64,000 nucleotides of DNA from the NCBI GenBank assembly GCA_026075535.2, contig AP026540.1:8432001-8496000 (forward strand), read 5' to 3'. This DNA comes from Tricholoma matsutake. Lineage: Eukaryota > Basidiomycota > Agaricomycetes > Agaricales > Tricholomataceae. The position numbers and the translations under genes are program-made. The number at the start of each line of letters is the position of its first letter. Within the stretch, counting starts at the first letter, position 1. Under the pieces are notes generated by a model that was not told the origin of the DNA, made no database searches, and saw only the letters and a program-made list of their open reading frames with translations. This document shows, in pieces, positions 56,309-64,000 of this stretch.

Positions 56309-57206
56309 GTATGTTGACTCCAGTGACATCTCCACTACATGTCCATCCAAGAAACTCGCTCATCACTTCCTGGGACCTTTCCCCATTGTCAAGTGTGTTG
56401 GAATGCATGCCTATCATCTACACCTCCCAGCCTCCATGTCCAGACTCCACCCAGTCTTCCATGTCATCAAACTCCTTCCAGCTCCCCCAGATCCATTCCC
56501 AGGACACCATTCATGTCCACCACCACTGCCTACAGTGATCGAGGGAGAACCCCAGTATGAAGCCGAATCAATCTTGGACAGCTGGTTGCATCAAGGAAAA
56601 CTCCAGTTGGTGCACTGGAAGGGTTATGGGTATGAGGAGAACTCATGGGTCAAAGAGTCCAATGTGAATGCCCCTTGGTTAGTCAAGGAATTCCACCGAC
56701 GGCACACTGCTACACCACATCACATTCAAGTCACTGACTTTGGTTGTATGCAATTTTGAATGCATCGGGGCAATGCATCTTAGAGAGGGGGTGATGTAAG
56801 CAGACTAGGGGATGCCCCATGTGTTTTTCCATTTGTCCTATATTTTTCCTTACTTCATTTCCTCCTATTCTTCATTTTCTATGATTTTTCCTTATTTTAT
56901 TATTAATTTTCCCTTCTATCACATTTGTGCATGTTGACAGTTTTATATTTAGAGGCAGAGCACCCCTTCTGACATTTACCCCTTGGTGTGATGTCATTTG
57001 GCAGCATTGATCTGCCTATCTCTGCCTTTTCTATTTTTAGATTATTATTTGGTTTTGCAGTCTTCACATGTTCTGGGCATTGGCAAGAAGTCCTCAGAGT
57101 TTTCTCTTTGGATTTCCCTTTGCTAGGTGCACCTCCAATCCCTGTAATATGTAGTATAATTTTAACTTTGGATTTCCCTTTGCTAGAGGCTGAGGTTGCC
57201 CTTATA
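56309..57206 (+). mobile_element. 5'-truncated gypsy A-family fragment (IN end, chromodomain, 3' LTR)
   Basis: From TTGACTCCAGTGACATCTCC at 56309 onward it matches 22063-22972 of gypsy A. It holds the integrase C-terminal part (FLGPFPIVKCVGMHAYHL), chromodomain (YEAESILDSW to LVHWKGYGYEENSWVKE), polypurine tract GAGAGGGGG and an LTR at 56795-57206 starting TGTAAGCAGACTAG and ending CCCTTATA. It has diverged more than copies A and B, with most CpG sites changed (e.g. GCGGAG to GCAGAG). No 5' half and no detectable target duplication. Confidence 0.88.
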
Positions 57207-57786
57207 ATGAGACCCAGACTGCCTCTACCCACCATGTCACCACTATGGCCACCATCACTGTCATGGTCAAAACCCATGGTCCTCATCTACTGTCCCTGCC
57301 ACCTATCCTTGTCAACACCTGTCCTCATCAATGCCTTGCTGCCTCCACCATGTCACTGTCCCTGTCTCCAGCACCATGTCACCCACACACTGTCACCACT
57401 GTCCTTGAAAACACCCACTGCCATTGTCAATACCCATCCTCATCAGTGCCCCATCAATGCCAATACCCTGTCCTGCACCACACCTGTCCAACTGTGACTC
57501 AGTGTTCTTGCAAACACGTAAAGTTATTTTTGGTTACCATGACCACATTTACCTTGCCCCCCCCCAGTCATTTTTTTGGGAGTATGAGAGAGTGTAAGAG
57601 TGCCTCTTACATCATCGCAACATTATCACATGCAACTCAGTTATCACATGTTATTCCATTAGTATATAGTCTATACTCAAGTACTTGTGTACTGTATCTT
57701 AGTTTCCTCCCCCCAAAATATACTAAGTTCCTTACATGTTCCTGTTCCTTTGAGTCTCGAGTGTTGGAAGCTCTGGCTTTCTTCCA
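57207..57786 (+). repeat. partial copy of the non-coding LTR element with one LTR
   Basis: A C-rich interior (CCTGTCC, ACCATGTCAC motifs), then GTGACTCAGTGTTCTTGC, also found reversed near 24860, then CCCCCCCCCAGTCATTTTTT as reversed near 24250, then TATGAGAGAG and an LTR at 57593-57786 starting TGTAAGAGTGCCTCTTACAT and ending TTCTTCCA. This is the 3' end of the element at 24033-31697, in the opposite orientation. Confidence 0.75.
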
Positions 57787-57794
57787 AGACCTTA

Positions 57795-58198
57795 GTATTT
57801 AACTTAGCCATTCCCATCTTGTATTAGACAGTTTGTAAATCAACCAAGTCAACCCAAAGTCTCATTCTAAGTCTCTGCTTAATCTCTATCTCACCCTCCT
57901 TCAGGAAACCTACAAATCTCCTAAACTCTAACTCACACTCTCAGAATTCCTCCAGAGACCATAACTTCCTCCTGTATCCTTGTCTTGAAATTAGGACACT
58001 TGATGAGGAGAAGGGCACCACTTCTTATAAGTTGAAGCCAAGTCCTTTCTGACCCCCTTTCACATGCCTAGTGGATCCTGTCCTGGAACTCCACTGGATT
58101 CCCTCTTCCTTCCTGTTTCTTCTTGCAACCTCCATCAACTGTTGCCTGGATCCGCCTGGAATCCTGATGTTTCTACTTTTTGAGTTCAGTTCTTAACA
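57795..58198 (+). repeat. diverged gypsy C-like LTR tail
   Basis: Shares with the 3' part of the C LTR the motifs GTATTTAA, CTTGTATT, GAAATTAGGACAC, GATGAGG, AAGCCAAGTCCTTTCTG and the end CAGTTCTTAACA (58198). The 5' part is missing, and the boundary with the non-coding element to its left is not flanked by duplications. Confidence 0.65.
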
Positions 58199-58857
58199 GG
58201 CTTGGATATAGCAGAAACATGGTGTGGAGGGATGTGTTATGCTACAAAGAAGATCTACATGATGGAATATGGGAACACTGGGTCTGTGATCTGGGGCAAA
58301 GGGTGATCAATCTGATCAATCAAAAATGATGTCAGAAAAAAAATGTCAAGCAGCTCTAAGCCTCTAACCTTGATTCAATGATGCAAATGACCCATAACCT
58401 GTAGAGAATTGATTCCTAGAATAGGTAAGAATACACTCAGTCCTTGTATAAGTGACTGTATTCAATGTGTACTGTAACCTAGAATAGATGAGAATACACT
58501 ACCAGTACAGTAAGCAAACTATATGGGAAGTATGAGAGTTGATACTCACCTCAGTCCTTGTTAGTGTTGCCATGGCTTAAGCTGACTTAATCCAAGGTTT
58601 TTGCTATCTTGGGAAATAAATTACATAAAATTACCAAAATATTTGAGGAGCTGGTGACTCAACAATAGGCCACGCGAGCTTGCAAGCTTGGCCAAAAAAG
58701 TTGTGTCTGGGCTTTGTAAGCACAATGTGATTTTGACGTCTCTTCAACGTGTTTCTATGTCTAGTGTCATTAGCCTGAGAGGTCTGTGCGCAATGAAGGT
58801 TAAGAAGGACAAAAAGAAGAAACACGTTCTCTCTTCTTCCCGCCTCATCCCTTCACT
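58199..58857. other. non-coding interval before the DIRS-like element
   Basis: No gene recognised. A direct repeat CCTAGAATA(G)..GAATACACT occurs at about 58414 and 58480. The right part (about 58640-58850) may belong to the 5' end of the RT-RNase H element, but no terminal repeat was identified. Confidence 0.45.
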
Positions 58858-58929
58858 TTGACAGATGCCATCTGTCCATTTTTCCATCAACATTCTCAGA
58901 TCTCGCCTGATCCGCTTGAAACTTCTACA

Positions 58930-61392
58930 ATGACAATGACTGGGCCTCCTCCTGCTGCAACTAACAAAGATCAGTCTGTGATCCTCCCTGGATCTTCTGC
59001 AACATCAACAACATCTCCTGCAGCTAACATCCACATGGCCATCGACAATCTCAACCAACCTCAAGTTAATACTGAAAATCATACTTGCATCGCATGCAAT
59101 GACACATTACAAATCTGGTGTGAAGCTGGTGAGTCGAATGTTCCAAATGACGAACACATGAGTGCTATTTGTACTACAACTCCCCCCCCCTTCAGATCTC
59201 TCTAATAATTCCAACCTCATCCAATCTGCATCCATGTTCTCTCAGTTTTTGCCTAACTCTCAGAACCAAGTGTTGAACCTTATTAACAATACACCTGCTA
59301 CTACACTACCATCCAAGATTTTATTCTCTACATTGCATGAACTTCCTGCACTTCCTTCCTCTACTGACTTTAGTTATGGCATCCACCCTTTTATTATTAC
59401 CCTAGCAAAGAACAAAGTCCACATTCCCTTGACACTCTTCTCCTCCAATTCCACTAGGAAATTACACACCGAAGCTACTTCCTTGAAACAAAACACAGTA
59501 TACAATGCTGCAGGCCTCAAATGCCATATACTCGATCTCTCCCAGTTTCCAGATGAATCAAAGATCAATATTGCAGATTGGCATGAGTCCTGGCAAAGAT
59601 ACATGATCTTCCTGGACACACATTGTGACACTGAGGTTGCTACTAGGTGGAGAGAACATTATCTCTTCCTATGCGTACATAGGGCATGGCATGGGTAACC
59701 CTCGGGTATATTTTCTTATACCCCTACCCATACCCATGAACACTGTACCTGCATGGGTAGGGGTACGGTGTTACCATGGGTTTTTGTGGGTTACCTGTGG
59801 TTATTCGTGGGTATTGATATGAATATGTATTTTAATAATCTAATTACACTAAATTAATATATAGAAAGTGACCCCCCTCTTGCATTTGGAGCAAGGGAGG
59901 GGGGGTGGTGCCTGTAGTCGCCAAGAACAGAATGAGTAACCCCCCTGCTCACATTTGCAGCAAGAGAGGGGGGGGGTGCTGCCTGTAGTCATCATTCAAT
60001 CCCTGTTTCCACCCCACAAGCAGTTGCTCATGGTGGCAGTTGGGGGTGCTATCATGGTGGTGGTCCTCAGGTCCTCCTGGTCATCATCGTCATTCCACCC
60101 ACTATCCACCCCACAAGCAGTTGCTCATGAGGCTGGTGGGTGGTGTGCCATGGTGATGTGGCGGTGTTGGCATGGGGTTGTTCCATGTGAGCTCCTCATT
60201 CTGAGGGAATTCCAACCTAGGAAATGAAAGAAACAAAATAGTTAGTTTATGAAAAAAGAAACGAACAAAAAAAACTTACCGTGGGCCCAAACAACGCAAT
60301 CATGTCGTTTGGGCCTGGGTGATGTGGCACCATTGGGTGTGTGTCATTAGCTGTCATCATCCATCATTATCAGTAGTTTGGAACCTGAAAAAGAAGAAAC
60401 ATAATCAGTTAGTTTACAAAAAACAAGAAATGAAACACAAAAAAATTACTATAGGCCCAAACGACGATTTGCGTCATTTGGGCCATGTTGTGGCCATTGT
60501 GGTTGCTTACTCGTCATCCTCGCTCCCCGTTTCCACCCCACAAGCAGTTGCTCATGGTAGTGGATGGGGGTGCCATGGTGGTGGTTGGATCATCCTATAG
60601 TTTAGAATTAGATGTCTTGTGAGTAATCAACAAGGTCAGATGATCACTCACCTGACCAAAATCTGGGTACCGGCATACCCACACATACCCATAACACCAT
60701 GGAAAAGGGTATGGTGTTGCCCAGGTATGGCAATCCCATACCCATACCCATACCCATGCATACCTGTGACTGGAAACACACAGTGTTACCCATACCCATG
60801 CCATGCCCTATGTGTACACAATGATTTTCACATTAATTTCTCAGCCATCCTCCTGTTCAACATTGTAGAACAAACTCACTACTCCATCAATCCTTGGGTT
60901 TTCAACAAGGAGAGCTATCTGCGACATCTCAAAGCCATAAAAATGGAGGTAATGTCAGCTAGCATCCAGAATGCAACTCGGGAGCTGTCAGTCCAAGAAT
61001 CCCAAGTCGCTTCCAGCTCTAAGGCTCGATATCAGCCATACAATCGTGAAAATAGTAAATTTTGTCCCTCGCTCACCAACCTCAAGTTGTCCTTTTGCAA
61101 ACGAGATACCAAATTTGAAGTCACCCGATCCACTCCTCTCTGCCTATGCTGCAAGTATACCAGCCACAAATTCAGTGACTGCAATGAAGACACGACACCA
61201 GCGGGCATTCTGATGTACTCAAGGTATCTTGATGGGAAGCTCACCCTCCATAGCAACCCCTCCATCACATTCTGTATCACCTTCCAACTCAATTCTACTA
61301 AACATCAATGCAAGACTGATCACCCCACCCAACATGCCTGTTCATGGTGCGGCTCCACTGACCATGGAGCCTGTGCATGGAAGTGCTTGTGA
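58930..61392 (+). pseudogene. gag-like protein of the DIRS-like element
   Basis: The N-terminus (MTMTGPPPAATNKDQSV) shifts frame at the C-run near 59181. It goes on through YGIHPFIITLAKNKVHIPLT and ILDLSQFPDESKINIADWHE with RWREHYLFLCVH at 59679, where the MITE is inserted. It resumes at 60819 with NDFHINFSAILLFNIVEQ, NPWVFNKESYLRHL, a Ser/Arg-rich part and two Cys/His motifs: CLCCKYTSHKFSDC and CSWCGSTDHGACAWKC. Insertion plus duplication is 1139 nt, and the frame shift between the two parts agrees with this. TGA at 61390-61392 may replace an Arg codon. The pattern 'A/V LAR N-V-PLTLL ... W..AW..F' is that of Gag in this element family, as I recall it. Confidence 0.7.
59680..60810. mobile_element. 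hAT-type MITE, 1131 bp, inserted in the gag
   Basis: Perfect 18 bp terminal inverted repeats TAGGGCATGGCATGGGTA. Flanking 8 bp duplications TGCGTACA (59672-59679) and TGTGTACA (60811-60818) differ only by C to T at a CpG. The interior holds telomere-like TACCCA repeats near both ends and three copies of a block with CCACCCCACAAGCAGTTGCT (about 60010, 60105, 60533). No transposase. Removing it restores CVH-NDFH in the gag frame. Confidence 0.88.
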
Positions 61393-61499
61393 GGTGTCGA
61401 CGACACCCAAAATTTCCTTGGAAACACCTCTCACAGTGACCTCATTATACAGAGATTGGTGATCTCCGATCCCTGATGCAGACTCAAATCTTCCCACTC

Positions 61500-63650
61500 C
61501 TCACGTCTACTTCGATGACCTTCAAATAGAACAACCCTTGCCATATGATCATGATCGTGACTATGCTAAGATCCTTACCCCATACTCAGCTCTTAATTTT
61601 CAAATCTTTCTCAAATGCACGCAACTTCTGTCTCGCTACCCAGAACTCCCATTCAAGCTCACACATGGTTTTCCCATCAGCAACCTCGCACCACTCAACC
61701 ACACCTTTACTCCTCCCAATCTCTCCGGTGCCAACCTTCATGCTGACACAATTCATGCTTACATTGCTGAGGAACTCCAGCTTGGTTGCTTCTCTGGACC
61801 CTTCACAAGAGAAGAGCTTGAACTCAAGATCAGACCATTCCGTTCATCACCTCTGCAGGTGGCTACAAAGGAAGGCACGCTGGATGAGCCTACCAAATAT
61901 CCCATATGTTGACACCTGTCATACAAAGGGAAAGCTCAATCCTCCATCAACGACAAGATCAACTCAGACAATTATCCCATGCACTGGGGCAAAGCAATGG
62001 ACGTCGCTAAAATTGTACATCTCTCTAATTTCTTTTCTTACTTTCTCATGCTGCATAATACATATCCTATATGCATAATATCTTACATCAGTCATGCGCT
62101 CCTCATTTCTCTCCTCTCTCATCTCACATGTGCTTTCCTCACACTCCCCACACCCATACTACATCTAAACTCTCCTGGGTGCTCGTGATCTCCTTTCACA
62201 TGACCTCTATCATTCTCATAATGTTAATAATCATTTCTCTTCTCTATCCTGGCAGTGGAAGTTATTTGCATGATGCGGGCCCACACCCATGACTCATTTG
62301 AAGGACACTGTCGTTGAGATCAGGGACCCTCTATTGCTCATACAAACTCTCTCCTCCCTCTCTCGAAGTCATGACTACATAATCTGACTCAAATCTTCCT
62401 CAGGTGGCCACTGCTCCTTCAGGTACCCAGGCTGCCATGTTGGACATGGAAAGTGCCTATCACACAATCCCCGTCAAACCCAATCACAAGTGGTACCTTG
62501 TTGTATTTTTTGATGGGGTCTTTTACATGGATGACAATGTCCCATTTGGCATCACATCTGCCTCCAGTCTCCAGGGTGAAGTAGCCGATGCTGCTGTCGA
62601 CATCTGGGAGCATCATGGTGTCTCTCCAGCAGTCAAGTGGGTTGACAATTTCAATGTCTTCCGCTTTCCCAAGACTGATGGTCTTCTTCATGGCATCAGT
62701 GATGGCATCAAATATATGTATGACTACAATCTTGTCTCCATCAAATCATTAATAACTCCACTGGGAATTCCGTGGCACAAAACCAAGGGCCAGGAGTTTT
62801 CTGACACGTTCATGTACTTGGGCTTCCACTGGGACATCCCCAGCAAATCTGTCTCTCTTCCCAAACTCAAGCACAAAAAAATCTACGCAAACTTTCTCTA
62901 TTCATCTTGGCATGCAAGCATACACAGGTACTCAAAGCACATGCTGAGAGTGTCATTGGTACACTCTCCCATATCACCTTTTTGTATCGGCGGGGACAAT
63001 CCTATATGTCAAACCTGTACAAATGGCTCACCTCTTTCCTCAATGACTACATTCCCCACTGGATCACCTCTTCTGCCCTCACAGACCTTTGGTGGTGGTC
63101 CACACTCCTCTTGCAGAATCATGCTCCACGATCTCTTGCTCTAGGTGGTCCCATTCATGATTATAATATCTGGGTGGATGCATCCACGGAATGGGGCATT
63201 GGACTTCTCTGGGGTACTCAATGGGCCACATGGCAGTTACTCAACAGATGGAGAGGTCCAAGCAGGGACATTGGATGGCTTGAAGGAGTTGCTGTCGAAC
63301 TCGCTATCCTGGCCACAAGGGCAATGGGTATCCACAATGTGGATATTCTTATCCAGAGTGACAATGAGGGCATTATCGGCACCTTTTCAAAGGGCAGATG
63401 CTCCAACTTCATGATGAATCTCTTGATTTGCTGCTCTGATGAAGTATACAATGATGTGGGCATCTCCACTACACTCATTTATGTAAATACCATTGACAAC
63501 CTCACAGATCCTATCTCCCGTGGTTTTCTCCCTCCATCTTCACAAATATTCTCTCTCCCCATCCCCATCCCTCCCCCTCTCGCTCCCTTCATCTCCTATG
63601 TCACAATCCAATTGTCTTACTACATTTCTCAAGGGTGTGGATGTATCGGT
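61500..63650 (+). pseudogene. RT-RNase H of the DIRS-like element, with a 389 bp intron
   Basis: Exon 1 (about 61500-62014) holds LSRYPELPFKLTHGFPISNL, EELQLGCFSGPFTREELEL and, after a TGA at 61910-61912, HLSYKGKAQSSINDK. A GT-AG intron, 62015-62403, joins AKI to VATAPSGTQAAMLDMESAYH in phase. RT continues with FYMDDNVPFGITSASSLQGE and the catalytic box KWVDNFNVFRFP, where Asn stands for the second Asp, then YLGFHWDIPSKSVSLPK. A frameshift near 62930 leads to AESVIGTLSHITFLYRRG, the RNase H start IWVDASTEWGIGLLWG, EGVAVELAILATRAMG, IQSDNEGIIGTF and VNTIDNLTDPISRG. Both RT and frame are dead. Confidence 0.75.
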
Positions 63651-63759
63651 GCAGGCTGCCACCTTCTATGCCAATGCACCTCCTCTCAATGTTCAATGTG
63701 TGGCATCCCTACCTGTTGATGGCCATGTATATAAGGGGAACACCTTACGAGCCCCTACA

Positions 63760-63855
63760 ATGGTTGGTGCACATTTGCGAACATTTCCACACATGCACAA
63801 ACGTTTGTGCAACAAAGTGCCTTTTGCGCAACGAGGCACCTTTTGCACCAACCAT
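63760..63855. repeat. nested inverted repeats with an 18 bp palindrome
   Basis: Outer arms ATGGTTGGTGCA (63760-63771) and TGCACCAACCAT (63844-63855) are perfectly complementary. Inside lies a perfect 18 bp palindrome, TGCACAAACGTTTGTGCA, at 63794-63811, followed by a near-direct repeat of GTGCCTTTTGCGC / GGCACCTTTTGCAC. A TATATAAGGGG box is 30 bp upstream (63728). It lies downstream of the RT-RNase H coding part. Confidence 0.7.
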
Positions 63856-63949
63856 CTACAAACATTCCGATATGTCGATCCATCAGCCCCTATTGTACTC
63901 TCACCATTCTCACAGTCAATACCCCTGTGGAAATGATCAAGAATGTCTT

Positions 63950-64000
63950 TGTGGTGACCCGGGGCTTGACCCTGCATTTGTGTATATTATATTCCTTTGC
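63950..64000 (+). repeat. start of a D-family LTR, cut by the window end
   Basis: TGTGGTGACCCGGGGCTTGA to the last base matches the reverse complement of the D LTR end (39342 leftwards) with a few changes, so a second D-family element or solo LTR in plus orientation begins here. Confidence 0.85.

Larger units (their letters stand above)
58858..63720 (+). mobile_element. DIRS-like RT-RNase H retroelement, decayed
   Basis: Plus-strand order: gag-like protein with two Cys/His motifs, then RT, then RNase H. Neither a DDE integrase nor a tyrosine recombinase is visible before the window ends. The RT follows the pattern of the mushroom RT-RNase H family that I associate with DIRS/Ngaro-like elements; this class assignment is from memory. 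The gag is split by an 1131 bp MITE. Frameshifts lie at a C-run (about 59181) and near 62930. Ends are undefined. Confidence 0.65.

Noticed and set aside
57593..58198. A single solo LTR from TGTAAGAG to CTTAACA
   Set aside because: The 197 bp LTR pair at 24033/31501 with its CAAAG duplication shows that the LTR ends at CTTCCA (57786); the rest matches the C LTR tail, so two fragments abut.
62015..62403. Separate insertion in the RT gene
   Set aside because: Clean GT-AG ends, in-phase joining and no inverted or direct terminal repeats make an intron the simpler reading.

Overview
This window reads as nuclear DNA of a filamentous basidiomycete, most likely an Agaricomycete. Four intron-rich host genes (introns of 46-61 bp, fungal PacC, myosin light chain and TAF1 orthologues) sit inside a dense field of transposable elements. 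The elements are the mixture typical of that class: chromodomain Ty3/gypsy elements, a Plavaka-type DNA transposon, hAT relics, MITEs and an RT-RNase H element of DIRS-like type. I cannot name the species. No tRNA, rRNA, CRISPR array or bacterial-type operon was seen.

Layout. 1-3250: decayed gypsy element E (minus), cut by the window edge. 3251-6180: hAT transposase relic interrupted by one MITE and flanked by another. 7386-15687: the host island, with TAF1 (+), then pacC/RIM101, myosin regulatory light chain and a short-chain dehydrogenase (all minus). 16925-22972: gypsy A, nearly complete, with target duplication GTATC. 23435-36780: a divergent pair made of a minus-strand gene of an Agaricomycete family of unknown function and a plus-strand Plavaka transposase relic. 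The minus-strand gene is split by a non-coding LTR element (24033-31697, duplication CAAAG), which is itself split by gypsy B (25461-30071, duplication GGGAT). 36994-55074: gypsy C (duplication CTAGC), split between gag and protease by the 10.4 kb gypsy D (39144-49529, duplication GGCTG). 55080-58198: fragments of a chromodomain, a gypsy A-family 3' end, the non-coding LTR element and a C-like LTR. 58858-63720: a DIRS-like RT-RNase H element whose gag is split by an 1131 bp hAT-type MITE with 8 bp duplications. 63950-64000: the first 51 bp of another D-family LTR.

Two themes stand out. First, the elements carry a CpG-to-TpG/CpA mutation signature. Nearly all in-frame stops in A, C, D and the unknown gene are TGA where CGA fits. 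The second catalytic Asp of the polymerase motif is Asn in three unrelated elements, in each case by a change that CpG decay would produce. Second, two gypsy elements carry extra genes that standard gag-pol does not explain: D has a long sense ORF downstream of the integrase, and C has an antisense, cysteine-rich, coiled-coil ORF between pol and the 3' LTR. In the host island, the 117 bp between the pacC start and the next gene hold five copies of the PacC/Rim101 core GCCAAG, suggesting autoregulation.
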